Shown here: piece after piece, positions 25,425 to 34,833 of the stretch
How positions within the stretch are numbered: the stretch's first letter is position 1
How the letters are laid out: each line of letters starts with the position of its first letter
Source: Acidaminococcus fermentans
GTDB lineage: Bacteria; Bacillota_C; Negativicutes; Acidaminococcales; Acidaminococcaceae
DNA: 51,019 nt
Direction: 5' to 3'
NCBI GenBank assembly: GCA_004555735.1
Contig: SFHH01000005.1
Location: 1 to 51,019, forward strand
Translations under genes and position numbers: made by a program
Notes under the pieces: generated by a model
The model's database searches: none
The model's input: only the letters and a program-made list of their open reading frames with translations
What the model was told of the DNA's origin: nothing

Positions 25425-25976
25425 GTGGCAAAACGGTTTTATGAACTGGAAGTGGCAGGGGTCAAACGGTCCCTGCCAGTGATCAATATTTCGGATACCC
25501 TGGCCATTGCCGGGTTCGTGATCCTGGGAGACACGGAAATCGTGGAAAAAACGGCGGCGGAACTGGCCAAAAAGGTGCCAGCGGATACGGATATCCTGAT
25601 GGCGGCGGAAACCAAGGGGATCCCCTTGGTCCAAGCCATGGCCCGGATCCTGGGGATGCCCCGGTACATCGTGGCCCGGAAATCGGTCAAGGCCTATATG
25701 GAACATCCGCTGATCGTGGAAGATGAGTCCATCACCACCCAGGGCAAGCAGATGCTCTGCCTCCAGGATGAAGACATCGAACGGGTCCGGGGCCATAAGG
25801 TGACCTTGGTGGACGACGTGATCAGTACCGGGGGATCTATGAAAGCTCTGGAAGAGCTGGTGTCGGAAGCCGGAGGAACAGTGAACGGAAAGATGGCCAT
25901 CCTGGCCGAGGGGGATTCCATCGGACGGAAAGACATCATCGTCCTGGCGGATCTGCCGCTGTTCAAAGCAGAATGA
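25425..25976 (+). CDS. Adenine/xanthine-type phosphoribosyltransferase family protein
   Basis: 183 residues. GTG start, GGGGAGGG 6 nt upstream. The PRPP-binding motif VTLVDDVISTGGS lies at about 124-136, and an AAETKGIPL loop near 60 matches the apt/xpt group. It transfers phosphoribose from PRPP to a purine base or acts as a purine-responsive regulator, as PurR-type and Apt-like proteins do. The exact base is not clear. It is monocistronic, ended by two tandem terminators. Confidence 0.8.
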   Translation: MAKRFYELEVAGVKRSLPVINISDTLAIAGFVILGDTEIVEKTAAELAKKVPADTDILMAAETKGIPLVQAMARILGMPRYIVARKSVKAYMEHPLIVEDESITTQGKQMLCLQDEDIERVRGHKVTLVDDVISTGGSMKALEELVSEAGGTVNGKMAILAEGDSIGRKDIIVLADLPLFKAE

Positions 25977-25982
25977 GAAAGC

Positions 25983-26019
25983 GAAGGGGTTGTTGCCCGA
26001 CCGGTGCAACAACCCCTTC
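25983..26019 (+). terminator. Intrinsic terminator (GTTGC-core) after the phosphoribosyltransferase gene
   Basis: GAAGGGGTTGTTGC (25983-25996) and GCAACAACCCCTTC (26006-26019), 14 perfect pairs, 9-nt loop. It is followed closely by a second terminator. Confidence 0.85.
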
Positions 26020-26022
26020 TTC

Positions 26023-26057
26023 AGCCTCAAAAAAGCTTTGCTTTTTTGAGGCTTTTT
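26023..26057 (+). terminator. Second tandem intrinsic terminator
   Basis: AGCCTCAAAAAAG (26023-26035), loop CTTTG, CTTTTTTGAGGCT (26041-26053), followed by TTTT. Confidence 0.85.
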
Positions 26058-26108
26058 GCGTTAAAATGAAACGATATACTTTTGTTTCTGCATGAGGGGG
26101 TAGCTTCT

Positions 26109-26908
26109 TTGAAAATCATAGACTTATTAAAGAGTCCGAAAGTCTGCGTATCCTGCGAACTGTTCCCGCCCAAGAAGGGAAGTGAACTGGAGCATGCCCA
26201 GGAAATCGTCCGGACCATTGCCATCCAGGGCGTGGATTATATGAGTGTCACCTATGGGGCTGGCGGGACCGCCGTAGGCAAAAGCGTGGCCCTGGTGTCC
26301 GAAATAGAACGGTGCGGGGTACCGGCCCTGGCCCATCTCACCTGTGTGGGAGCCGATAAAGTGAAAATCGAAGGGGTCCTGGACCAGCTGAAAGCCGCCC
26401 ATGTGGAAAATGTACTGGCGCTCCGGGGAGACCTGCCCCAGGGCCAGGACCATCCTCTGGGAGACTATGCCCATGCCAGCGACCTGGTGAAAAAAATCAA
26501 GAGCTACGGGGATTTCTGCGTGGGAGGTGCTACTTATCCGGAAGGCCATCCAGAGGCTGCTGGACTGGATGAAGACCTGGAACATACCAAAATGAAGGTA
26601 GAAGCCGGCTGCGATTTCCTGGTGACCCAGATGTTCTTCGACAATGCCATGTTCTACAATTTCATGTACCGGATGCTGGCCAAAGGCATCCATGTGCCGG
26701 AACTCCAGTGCCGGCGCCTCTCCGGGCCATGGCAGAACGGTTCGCCGATCATCCGGCTGCCCTGAAGCAGGCAGGGATGGCTTACGCCATCGGACAGATC
26801 GTGGACCTGATTGCCAACGGTTTCACCAATATCCACATCTACACCATGAACAAACCGGATATCATCGGGGGCATCCGCAGCAGCCTGTCGGAAATCATCC
26901 GCTGCTGA
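26109..26908 (+). pseudogene. metF: Methylenetetrahydrofolate reductase, disrupted by an internal deletion and frameshift
   Basis: The likely start is the TTG at 26109, 8 nt after GAGGGGG. The first frame (26109-26765) encodes typical MetF sequence through SCELFPPK, TYGAGGT, LALRGD, CVGGATYPEGHPEA and VTQMFFDN to KGIHVP at about 26702, then turns to nonsense and stops at 26765. The C-terminus continues in another frame from 26708 (VPAPLRAMAERF, QAGMAYAIGQIVDLI, IHIYTMNKP) to 26908. The segment that normally links these (proline-rich PGIMP loop, about 25-30 residues) is missing. GTGCCGG occurs at 26694-26700 and 26708-26714 around the break. The enzyme reduces methylene-THF for MetH. It is either a true pseudogene or a sequencing/assembly deletion. 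Confidence 0.82.
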
Positions 26909-26921
26909 AAGGAGCTGCGCC

Positions 26922-27623
26922 ATGGGAAACCTGCGGATCCAGTTCGATGAAAAAGAAGCCCTCCGGTATTTCGGGGCCCGGCCGGGGGATGATCAGGCAA
27001 GGATCACTGTGGACCGGGCCTTTCTCCAGCTGCGGAACGAAGTCCAGCCCCGGAATATCCTCCAGCAGTGGAGCTGTCAGGTGGTACAGGGTACAGAGGG
27101 AAAAAAGGGCCGAGTGATCCTAGAAGACGGTACGGAATTTGTCAGTTCAGGCCTGGCCCGGCACCTGGCAGGCTGCGATGCCCTGCTGCTGTTCGGGGCC
27201 ACGTTGGGCGCCCGGGTGGATACGGCTCTACGCCGGATCAGCATCCGCAGCATTGCAGAAGGGGCGGCAGCCCAGGCGGTGGCTGCGTCCCTGATCGAAA
27301 GCTACCTGGATCAGCAGGAAATCCTGTGGAAGCAGGAGCTGCCAAACACTTGGCAGTACCGGAGCCGGTTTTCCCCTGGGTACGGGGACTGGGACCTGGG
27401 GGAACAGCAGAAGATCTTCCGTCTCCTCAACTGTCCCAAGACCATCGGGCTGACCTTGACCGCCGGGGGTATCATGGCCCCCACCAAAAGCGTCACTGCG
27501 GTGATCGGCATCGACCGGAGCGGGAAAGAACCGGCTGTTGCGGAAGAAAGCCGCTGCGGGAAGAGAAACAAATGCGTCGCCTGCAGTAATGTGGACTGTC
27601 CTTTTCGTCAGGAGGAACTATGA
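26922..27623 (+). CDS. Methionine synthase reactivation-domain protein (stand-alone)
   Basis: 233 residues, with AAAGGAG 7 nt before the ATG. The protein resembles the C-terminal activation domain of cobalamin-dependent MetH as a separate polypeptide, the arrangement common in Clostridia and relatives. FGATLGARVD, RSRFSPGYGDW and LTAGGIMAPTKSVTA are the recognisable AdoMet-binding/activation segments. The C-terminus carries a CVACSNVDCPF cysteine cluster. It reductively remethylates inactive cob(II)alamin on MetH using AdoMet. It overlaps metH by 4 nt (ATGA), supporting partnership with the 805-residue MetH, which lacks this domain. Confidence 0.85.
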   Translation: MGNLRIQFDEKEALRYFGARPGDDQARITVDRAFLQLRNEVQPRNILQQWSCQVVQGTEGKKGRVILEDGTEFVSSGLARHLAGCDALLLFGATLGARVDTALRRISIRSIAEGAAAQAVAASLIESYLDQQEILWKQELPNTWQYRSRFSPGYGDWDLGEQQKIFRLLNCPKTIGLTLTAGGIMAPTKSVTAVIGIDRSGKEPAVAEESRCGKRNKCVACSNVDCPFRQEEL

Positions 27624-30037
27624 ATTTTACAGAAGCTTTGCATACCAAACGGCTGTTCTTTGATGGAGCCATGGGGACCATGCTCCAGGAAGCCGGCCTG
27701 AAACCGGGAGAATTGCCGGAAATCTGGAACCTGCTCCATCCGGAGAAGGTCCGGGCCATCCACCAGGCCTATGTCCGGGCCGGGGTGGATATCCTGAAAA
27801 CCAATACCTTCGGGGCCAATGGCCTGAAGTTCGGAGCCACCCATGGCCAGCCGGAAGTGGAAGGATTGGTCCGGGCCGGAGTGGAAAACGCCCGGGCTGC
27901 CTTTGCTGCGGAAGGCCGGGATGGCTTTGTGGCCCTGGACCTGGGGCCCACCGGGAAACTGCTCCAGCCCTTCGGGGATCTGCCCTTTGCAGAAGCGGTG
28001 TCCCTGTATGCCCAGCAGGTAAAGGCGGGAACTGCTGCTGGAGCGGATCTGATCCTGATCGAGACCATGAGCGACAGCTACGAAGCTAAGGCGGCCATCC
28101 TAGCGGCCAAGGAGAATTCAGACCTGCCCGTTGTATGCACCTTTACTTTCGACGAAGATGGGAAGCTGCTGAATGGGGCTGATGTGACCACGGCCCTGGT
28201 GATGGCGGAATCCTTAGGAGCGGTGGCTGTGGGCTTCAACTGCGGGCAGGGGCCGGATACCCTGGTGAAACTGGTGCCCAGGGCCCTCCAGGCCGTGGAT
28301 ATCCCCTTGGTGGCCAATCCCAACGCAGGGCTGCCGGTCCAGAAGGATGGGAAGACCGTATTCCACATTGATGCTTCTGGCTATGCGCCGTTGATGGTGC
28401 CCTTCGCGGAAGCCGGGGTATCTGTACTAGGGGGCTGCTGCGGCACTACACCAGAGCATATCGCCAGACTCATCGAAGCCTGCCGGGATATCCCCCTGCC
28501 GGCTCCCCGGTCTGGAGCTCCTTGCGCCATTGCCGGCTACGGCAGGGCGGTGGATTTCAAAGGGATGCCAGTGATCATCGGGGAAAGGATCAATCCTACC
28601 GGGAAACCCCGGCTGAAGGAGGCCCTGAAGGCCCAGAATATGGACTATGTATGCCAGCTGGCCCTGGAACAGCTGGATAAGGGGGCCCAGGTACTGGATG
28701 TGAACGTGGGAGTGCCAGGGGTGGACGAACCCGCCCTGATCGAAAAGGTGATCCTCACCCTCCAGTCCATCACCTCCGTCCCGCTCCAGATCGACACCTC
28801 CAACATCGAAGCCATGGAACGGGCCCTGCGGATTTACAACGGCCGTCCCCTGCTGAATTCCGTCAACGGCAAGGCGGAAAACATGGCGGAAGTGTTGCCC
28901 CTGGCCAAAAAGTACGGGGCCGCCCTGGTAGGGCTATGCCTGGATGAAAAAGGCATTGCCGATACTGCAGAAGGCCGGCTGGAAGTGGCAGACAAAGTGA
29001 TCGCTGAAGCTGGAAAATACGGGATCCCCGCCAAAGACATGGTGATGGATCCCCTGGCCATGACCATCAGTACCGGAGGCCAGAATGCCCAAATCGACTT
29101 GGAAGTGATCCGGCAGCTGAAGGCTCGGAACATCAAGACCGTCATGGGGGTCTCCAATATTTCTTTCGGGCTTCCCAGCCGGGATGCGGTGAATAGCGCC
29201 TTCTTCGCTATGGCCATGGAGGCAGGCCTTTCCGCGGGGATTATCAATCCCAACAGCGGGGCCATGATGGGAGCCTATATTGCCTACGGGGCTCTCAGCG
29301 GCAAGGACGAAGGCTGCAAGAAGTATGTAGAATATTTTGCAGACGCTCCTCAGATGGTGGCGGTGGCCAAATCCCAGGGGGATACCAAACCGGTGGCCAA
29401 AGGCTTCCAGAAGGAATATCAACTGGAAGAAGCCATTGTGAAAGGACTCACCAGCCAGGTGGAAAACGGGGTCAAAAAGCAGCTGGCAGAAGGGAAGCCA
29501 GCCCTGGACATCATTAATGAAGCCATGATCCCAGCCCTCAATATCGTGGGGGATATGTTCGAAAAGAAAAAGTTGTTCCTGCCCCAGCTGTTGGTCAGCG
29601 CCGATGCGGCCAAAGCGGGATTCGAAATCCTGAAGCAGTCCATTGCCACAGGAACTGCCACGGAAAAAGGTGATCCTATCGTCATCTGCACCGTAAAAGG
29701 GGATATCCACGATATTGGCAAGAACATCGTGAAAGTGCTGCTGGAAAACTATGGCTACCAGGTCATCGATCTGGGGAAGGATGTGCCCCCGGAAGAAGTG
29801 GTGAAAGCCGCTCAGGAATACGGGGCCAGACTGGTGGGGCTCAGTGCCCTCATGACCACCACCGTCGGGGCCATGGAAGAGACCATCCGCCAGCTCCGCC
29901 AGGCGCTGCCGGACTGCCGGGTCATGGTGGGGGGCGCCGTGATGACCGAAGAATATGCACGGACCATCGGCGCCGATTTCTATGGAGCCAATGCCGTCGC
30001 CAGCGTCCATTATGCCAATCAGCTGTTCCATAAATAA
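27620..30037 (+). CDS. metH: Cobalamin-dependent methionine synthase (without reactivation domain)
   Basis: 805 residues in three modules. First the homocysteine S-methyltransferase barrel (about 1-290), with zinc cysteines in GFNCGQGP and GGCCGTTP. Then the pterin-binding barrel (about 315-580), with VIIGERINPTGK and NSVNGK. Last the cap and B12-binding modules (about 600-805), with VKGDIHDIGKNIV, whose histidine ligates cobalt. The AdoMet activation domain is absent and is supplied by the overlapping upstream gene. It transfers methyl from methyl-THF to homocysteine. The methyl-THF supplier metF next door is broken in this sequence. Confidence 0.93.
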   Translation: MNFTEALHTKRLFFDGAMGTMLQEAGLKPGELPEIWNLLHPEKVRAIHQAYVRAGVDILKTNTFGANGLKFGATHGQPEVEGLVRAGVENARAAFAAEGRDGFVALDLGPTGKLLQPFGDLPFAEAVSLYAQQVKAGTAAGADLILIETMSDSYEAKAAILAAKENSDLPVVCTFTFDEDGKLLNGADVTTALVMAESLGAVAVGFNCGQGPDTLVKLVPRALQAVDIPLVANPNAGLPVQKDGKTVFHIDASGYAPLMVPFAEAGVSVLGGCCGTTPEHIARLIEACRDIPLPAPRSGAPCAIAGYGRAVDFKGMPVIIGERINPTGKPRLKEALKAQNMDYVCQLALEQLDKGAQVLDVNVGVPGVDEPALIEKVILTLQSITSVPLQIDTSNIEAMERALRIYNGRPLLNSVNGKAENMAEVLPLAKKYGAALVGLCLDEKGIADTAEGRLEVADKVIAEAGKYGIPAKDMVMDPLAMTISTGGQNAQIDLEVIRQLKARNIKTVMGVSNISFGLPSRDAVNSAFFAMAMEAGLSAGIINPNSGAMMGAYIAYGALSGKDEGCKKYVEYFADAPQMVAVAKSQGDTKPVAKGFQKEYQLEEAIVKGLTSQVENGVKKQLAEGKPALDIINEAMIPALNIVGDMFEKKKLFLPQLLVSADAAKAGFEILKQSIATGTATEKGDPIVICTVKGDIHDIGKNIVKVLLENYGYQVIDLGKDVPPEEVVKAAQEYGARLVGLSALMTTTVGAMEETIRQLRQALPDCRVMVGGAVMTEEYARTIGADFYGANAVASVHYANQLFHK

Positions 30038-30064
30038 TCCTAATACAGAAAGAAGAGAAGAAAC

Positions 30065-30802
30065 ATGAGAAGACCTTTGATCGGCGTCTCCGGAAGCCAT
30101 ATGGTGGATGGCCGCGGCGTTTTTGCTGGGTATCACCGTTCCTATGTGAATGACGACTATATCCGTTCCGTGAACGAAGCCGGAGGGGTGGCCATCCTGG
30201 TACCCTTTACGGAAGATGAAGAAGCTTCCCGGGAAATCATGAGCCGGGTGGACGGGCTGGTGCTCAGCGGGGGCCACGATGTGTACCCCCTCCTGTACGG
30301 GGAGGAACCCTGCCGGCAGATCGGGCCGGTGTGGCCGGCCCGGGATCGGTTCGACCTGCTACTGCTGGCGGAAGCGGAAAAGCGGGGGATCCCGGTGATG
30401 GGCATCTGCCGGGGCTGCCAGATCATCAATGTGGCCCATGGAGGAACCCTGTACCAGGACCTGTCTCTAGACAAAAATTCCTATGTGAAGCATTCCCAGA
30501 ACCAGGATCCTGCTACTCCCACCCATACAGTGGAAATCCAAGCAGGGAGCCGGGCAGCTCGGATCCTGGGCCGGACGGAGTGGGTCACCAACACCCATCA
30601 CCACCAGACGGTACACCAGGTGGGCGAGGGGCTGAAGGTCACCGGACGGGCCAAGGACGGTACCGTGGAAATCATGGAAGGCACCGGGGACACCTACCTG
30701 ATGGCCTACCAGTTTCATCCGGAAATGATGTCCATCAACAATGCCCAGGCCAAAGCCCTTTTTGGGGATTTCATCGCAGCAGCCAAAGGAGAAAAAGCTT
30801 AA
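30065..30802 (+). CDS. Class I glutamine amidotransferase-like hydrolase (peptidase C26, PuuD-like)
   Basis: 245 residues, with an AGAAGAG-type ribosome-binding site. The nucleophile cysteine is in the nucleophile elbow GICRGCQ, and the catalytic His-Glu pair is in QFHPEM near the C-terminus. SGGHDVYPLLYGEEP and HHQTVH are typical of gamma-glutamyl-GABA hydrolases. It hydrolyses a gamma-glutamyl amide. PuuD acts in putrescine degradation, but here the neighbour is an amino-acid permease, so the substrate is open. Confidence 0.85.
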   Translation: MRRPLIGVSGSHMVDGRGVFAGYHRSYVNDDYIRSVNEAGGVAILVPFTEDEEASREIMSRVDGLVLSGGHDVYPLLYGEEPCRQIGPVWPARDRFDLLLLAEAEKRGIPVMGICRGCQIINVAHGGTLYQDLSLDKNSYVKHSQNQDPATPTHTVEIQAGSRAARILGRTEWVTNTHHHQTVHQVGEGLKVTGRAKDGTVEIMEGTGDTYLMAYQFHPEMMSINNAQAKALFGDFIAAAKGEKA

Positions 30803-30803
30803 C

Positions 30804-32108
30804 ATGACGGAGAAAAAAGAAAAATTCGGGCTGCTCAGCATTATCCTGCTGGGCATCAACGGAATCATCGGTACCGGGATCTTCCTGCTGCCTAACCGGG
30901 CCTATGCCCTGATGGGTCCGGCTTCCCTGGGCATCCTGCTGTTCGACGCCTTCCTGGCCGGGGCTCTGGCCCTGTGCTTTGCAGAAGCCGCCGGGTTCTT
31001 TTCCCGGAACGGGGGACCTTACCTGTACGCCAAAGCCGCCTTCGGAGATTTCTGGGGCTATGAGATCGGGGTGCTGAAGCTGGTGGTGACCATCATTGCC
31101 TGGGCCGCCATGGCCGTAGGCTTTGCCACCGCCCTGGGGGCTGCGTTCCCGGCCTTTGCCGGGGAACAGGCTAAGGACATCATTGCGGCGGTGCTGATCG
31201 GGGGGCTCAGCGCTCTGAACATCGCCGGGGTGAAGGCTTCCAAATACTTGAATAACATCCTCACCGTATCCAAACTGGTGCCCCTGGTGCTGTTCATTGC
31301 CCTGGGGATCTTCTTCATCAACGGCAGCAATTTCACTCCCTTTGTGCCGGCCCACTTGGAAGAAGGAGCTTTTGCCAACGCCGCCATTACCATGTTCTTT
31401 GCCTTCACCGGTTTTGAAGCCATTGCGGTAGGGGCGGAAGACTTCAAGGAGCCCAAGAAGAACCTGCCTCGGGGCATCATCCTGACCATGCTCCTGGTGA
31501 CAGTGATCTATATGCTGGTGGTGGCCATTTCCATCGGTATCCTGGGGCCGGACCTGGCTGCTGACAAGGCACCCATCCAGACCGCCTTCGGACGGATCCT
31601 GGGACCGGTGGGGGCCTACATCATCCTGGTGGGCACCCTGTTCTCCATGGGGGGCATCAACATGGCGGAAGCCTTCATCGCACCCCGGGCCTGCACCTCC
31701 CTGTCCGAAGACGGGATGCTGCCGGAAATCCTGGCCAAACGGACTCCCTGGGGGACTCCCTATGTGGCCAGTATCGTCATCGCCGTTTTGAGCATTGCCC
31801 TGGCCTGGAGCGGCAGCTTCACCACCCTGGCGGCCATCAGCGCCGTATCCCGGTTCACCCAATACCTGCCCACCTGCCTGGCAGTGATCGTGTTCCGGAA
31901 AAAGTGGGCGGACCGTCCCCGGACCTACAAGATCCCCGGGGGCATCACCATTCCGGTGATCGCTGTGGTCACCAGCCTGTGGATGCTGTCCAATGCCAAG
32001 ACCATGCAGCTGGTATGGGGCCTGGGCGGCTGCCTGGTGATCCTGCCCTATTACTTCGTCTACGCCAGCAAGAAGAAGCGGGGCCTGATCAAAGAGAAGG
32101 AAGAGTAA
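30804..32108 (+). CDS. APC-family amino-acid permease
   Basis: 434 residues from the ATG just after the hydrolase stop (AAAGGAG 12 nt upstream, inside the previous gene). About 12 membrane helices. The APC family signature GINGIIGTGIFLLP is at about residues 15-28, and FAFTGFEAIAVGAEDFKEPKKNLPRG is around 200. It imports or exchanges amino acids or amines. Pairing with a gamma-glutamyl amide hydrolase suggests uptake of an amide or amine substrate; specificity is unknown. Confidence 0.85.
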   Translation: MTEKKEKFGLLSIILLGINGIIGTGIFLLPNRAYALMGPASLGILLFDAFLAGALALCFAEAAGFFSRNGGPYLYAKAAFGDFWGYEIGVLKLVVTIIAWAAMAVGFATALGAAFPAFAGEQAKDIIAAVLIGGLSALNIAGVKASKYLNNILTVSKLVPLVLFIALGIFFINGSNFTPFVPAHLEEGAFANAAITMFFAFTGFEAIAVGAEDFKEPKKNLPRGIILTMLLVTVIYMLVVAISIGILGPDLAADKAPIQTAFGRILGPVGAYIILVGTLFSMGGINMAEAFIAPRACTSLSEDGMLPEILAKRTPWGTPYVASIVIAVLSIALAWSGSFTTLAAISAVSRFTQYLPTCLAVIVFRKKWADRPRTYKIPGGITIPVIAVVTSLWMLSNAKTMQLVWGLGGCLVILPYYFVYASKKKRGLIKEKEE

Positions 32109-32121
32109 AGAAAGGATTGTT

Positions 32122-33231
32122 ATGGATCTCCAAACTCTGCTGCATAAAGAAAACCTGGACCGGGAGGATCTGATCACCCTGTTGGGGCTGACGGATCCCC
32201 AGGACCGGAAAGCCCTGTATGATGCTGCCTACAAGGTGAAAAGCGCCTCGGTGGGCCGGGTGGCCTATTACCGGGGCCTCCTGGAATTTTCCAACCGGTG
32301 CATCAAAAACTGTCTCTACTGCGGTATCCGCCGGGACAATGAAGAAGTGGAACGGTTCGATACCGCCCGGGAGGACATCCTGGCCATGGCTCGATGGGCC
32401 CTGGACAACCAGTACGGATCTTTGACCCTCCAATCTGGTGAACGCCAGGACGAGGAATTCATCGCCTTTGTGGAAGGACTGATCCGGGACATCAAGAAGC
32501 TCAGTGACGGGAAACTGGGGCTCACACTGTGCCTGGGGGAACAGACGGAAGGAACCTACCAGCGGTGGCTGGAGGCGGGGGCCCACCGGTACTTGCTGCG
32601 GATCGAAACCAGCAATCCGGCGCTGTATGCCACCCTCCATCCCCAGGACGGCCATCACGAATGGACCGTTCGGAAGCGCTGTCTGGAAAGCCTCCGGAAA
32701 CTAGGGTACCAGGTGGGCACCGGGGTGATGATCGGCCTGCCGGGTCAGACCCTGGAAGATCTGGCGGACGACATCCTGTTCTACCGGGATATGGACATCG
32801 ACATGATCGGCATGGGGCCCTATGTGGTCCATCACAACACCCCTCTGGGGAAACAGGTGGTGGCGGATGGAGGGAACACCCCGGAAGCCCAGCAGCGCCG
32901 GTTCATCCTGGGGTTGAATATGATCGCCGTCACCCGGCTGTTCCTGAAGGACGTGAACATTGCCGCCACCACCGCCCTCCAGGCCCTGAATCCACTGGGA
33001 CGGGAACTGGGCCTGAAGGCCGGGGCCAACATCCTGATGCCCATCGTGACACTGCCCAAATTCCGGCCCGATTACCTGCTCTACGACAACAAACCCTGTG
33101 TGGAAGACAGCCCCGACCAGTGCCGGAACTGCCTTTCCGCCCGGGTGGCCTCAGTGGGGGACACTGTGGGCTTCGGAAAATGGGGGGATTCGCCTCATTA
33201 TTTCCGGGAGCATGGGGGCGCCGGAAAATAG
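32122..33231 (+). CDS. hydE: [FeFe]-hydrogenase maturation radical SAM protein HydE
   Basis: 369 residues, with AAAGGA 5 nt before the ATG. The radical SAM cluster motif is CIKNCLYCG (CX3CX2C) at about 60-68. SLTLQSGERQDEEF, GLTLCLGEQTEGTY and VGTGVMIGLPGQT match the HydE/BioB-like barrel. A C-terminal DQCRNCLSARVASVG motif is typical of HydE. It builds part of the H-cluster ligand set with HydG and HydF, which are not in the window. It implies an [FeFe]-hydrogenase and an anaerobic, hydrogen-producing metabolism. It ends at a double-hairpin element (E4). Confidence 0.9.
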   Translation: MDLQTLLHKENLDREDLITLLGLTDPQDRKALYDAAYKVKSASVGRVAYYRGLLEFSNRCIKNCLYCGIRRDNEEVERFDTAREDILAMARWALDNQYGSLTLQSGERQDEEFIAFVEGLIRDIKKLSDGKLGLTLCLGEQTEGTYQRWLEAGAHRYLLRIETSNPALYATLHPQDGHHEWTVRKRCLESLRKLGYQVGTGVMIGLPGQTLEDLADDILFYRDMDIDMIGMGPYVVHHNTPLGKQVVADGGNTPEAQQRRFILGLNMIAVTRLFLKDVNIAATTALQALNPLGRELGLKAGANILMPIVTLPKFRPDYLLYDNKPCVEDSPDQCRNCLSARVASVGDTVGFGKWGDSPHYFREHGGAGK

Positions 33232-33267
33232 GATTTTCCCGGCGCTGACCGTTGCTTGCTGATAAAG

Positions 33268-33349
33268 GGGCTGTTGCATGTGCAACAGCCCGTCATAAAG
33301 CGTATGACGTATGACGAAAGGGTGTTGCACACTGCGTGCAACACCCTTT
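33268..33349. repeat. Short heptad element E4 framed by two GTTGC-core hairpins
   Basis: Left hairpin GGGCTGTTGCA (33268-33278), loop TG, TGCAACAGCCC (33281-33291). The inner array has one GTCATAA unit (33292-33298) and two GTATGAC units (33302-33315), its inverted complement. The right hairpin follows at 33317-33349. Same architecture as E3 and E5, but the heptad body is AT-richer and the spacer is almost gone. Confidence 0.7.
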
Positions 33350-33352
33350 TTT
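33317..33352. terminator. Bidirectional terminator between convergent hydE and the GlcD-type gene
   Basis: AAAGGGTGTTGCAC (33317-33330), loop ACTGC, GTGCAACACCCTTT (33336-33349), 14 perfect pairs with a T-run after it on the plus strand. It overlaps the end of the convergent minus-strand gene. Confidence 0.88.
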
Positions 33353-34766
33353 AGAAGCATACCTTATTGGGATTCAGGATCAAATTGGGATCGAACACTT
33401 CCTTGATGCCCTGCATCAGACGGATGGGAATATCTCCCAGGTTTTCTGCCAGGAACTGGACCTTGCCGAAGCCGATGCCATGTTCTCCGGAAATCTGGCC
33501 TCCTAGCTCCGTACACTTGGCATACAGGAGATGCATGAACTGTTCTACGGACTTTTTGAATTCTACCAGGTCCATATCATTGGCACAGGTGTAGATGTGC
33601 AGATTGCCGTCCCCAGCATGGCCGAACATCTTCACTTTGAAGGGGAAGTCGCCCTGGATTTCCTTGATGTACAGGACGAAATCCGGAATCTGGGAAACGG
33701 GGACCACCACATCGCATTCGTCAAGCAAAGCGAATTGTTCCTCGATGCCCTCCAGGAAGGCGGAACGGGCGGCCCAGGTCTTCTCCAGGAACATGGGGGT
33801 ATCGGCGACCAGCACGTCCAGGGCTCCAGCTTCCAGGAGCATCTCGGCGGCTTCTTCTACCAGCTTGTCCAGCTGATCCCGGTCATTGGAATCCAAGGTC
33901 ACCAGCAGGTAAGCCCCTACTTCCTGGCCTTCTACCACTTTGGGGAAGACGCTCTTGCCCATATAGGCTTCGGAAGATTCCAGGATTTCCTTTTCAAAGA
34001 ATTCCAGGGTCTGGGGATCCAGGCTGGAATGCTTGATGGCCGGTACGGCTCCGATCCCATCTGCCAGTTCTGCAAAGGGGACGATCAGGGTCACATGGCA
34101 TTGGGGCGGAGCGATCAGTTTCAGAGTCAGCTCCGTGATGATCCCCAAGGTCCCTTCAGACCCGATCATCAGGTTCAGCAGGCTGTAGCCAGAGGTGGTC
34201 TTGGAGACAGGCGCACCCAGGCGGACGATTTCCCCAGTGGGCAGTACCACCGTCATGGCTTGGACATAATCCCGGGTAGTCCCGTATTTGACGGCCCGCA
34301 TCCCTCCTGCATTGGTGGAGACGTTGCCTCCCAGGGTAGCGAACTTTTCACCCGGATCAGGGGGATAGAACATCCCATGGGCCAGGGCATCTTTGGACAA
34401 GGTATCCAGCAGGACACCGGGCTGCACCCGTACGTTCATATTCTTTTCATCGTAGCCTAGGATTTGGTTCATCCGGGATGTACACAGTACCAGCCCTTGC
34501 TGGACCGGTGTAGCACCGCCGGCCAGGCCGGTCCCTGCTCCCCGAACGGTGACTGGGATGTGATGGGCATTGCACAGCTTCATGATGGCGGCAATCTCTT
34601 CTGTGCTTTCTACATCGATGGTGGCTTCCGGCATACCGATGCCGTAGATGGGCATGGCATCATGGGCATAATCCGGGTTGATGTCCTCTCCGGTGATGAC
34701 CCGTTTTCCAGAAATCCCACGGAGTGCCTCCAGCACATCCGGTGTAATGGGCTGATAATCGATCAT
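33351..34766 (-). CDS. FAD-binding 2-hydroxyacid oxidase/dehydrogenase, GlcD family
   Basis: 471 residues, with AAGGGAGGAAC before the ATG. The N-terminal FAD-binding type 4 domain shows VTVRGAGTGLAGGA, YPPDPGEKFATLGGNVSTNAGGM, YGTTRDYV and MIGSEGTLGIIT. The C-terminal FAD-oxidase domain carries MFGHAGDGNLH and GEHGIGFGK. It oxidises a 2-hydroxyacid such as glycolate or D-lactate, passing electrons to an acceptor. No Fe-S GlcF or EtfAB partner lies beside it, although such enzymes in anaerobes often use ETF. Its own promoter is upstream. Confidence 0.9.
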   Translation of the reverse strand: MIDYQPITPDVLEALRGISGKRVITGEDINPDYAHDAMPIYGIGMPEATIDVESTEEIAAIMKLCNAHHIPVTVRGAGTGLAGGATPVQQGLVLCTSRMNQILGYDEKNMNVRVQPGVLLDTLSKDALAHGMFYPPDPGEKFATLGGNVSTNAGGMRAVKYGTTRDYVQAMTVVLPTGEIVRLGAPVSKTTSGYSLLNLMIGSEGTLGIITELTLKLIAPPQCHVTLIVPFAELADGIGAVPAIKHSSLDPQTLEFFEKEILESSEAYMGKSVFPKVVEGQEVGAYLLVTLDSNDRDQLDKLVEEAAEMLLEAGALDVLVADTPMFLEKTWAARSAFLEGIEEQFALLDECDVVVPVSQIPDFVLYIKEIQGDFPFKVKMFGHAGDGNLHIYTCANDMDLVEFKKSVEQFMHLLYAKCTELGGQISGEHGIGFGKVQFLAENLGDIPIRLMQGIKEVFDPNLILNPNKVCF

Positions 34767-34804
34767 GGTTCAAGTTCCTCCCTTTATAACAAAAACGTAG
34801 GCTT

Positions 34805-34833
34805 AGTATAATCAATTTCTTCTTATAAGTAAA
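34805..34833 (-). promoter_or_regulatory. Promoter of the GlcD-type gene
   Basis: On the minus strand, TTTACT (34833-34828), 17 bp, TATACT (34810-34805), about 39 nt before the start codon. Confidence 0.65.

Noticed and set aside
26690..26720. Programmed ribosomal frameshift in metF
   Set aside because: Conserved residues are missing at the junction, so this is a deletion; there is no slippery heptamer or stimulatory pseudoknot evident.
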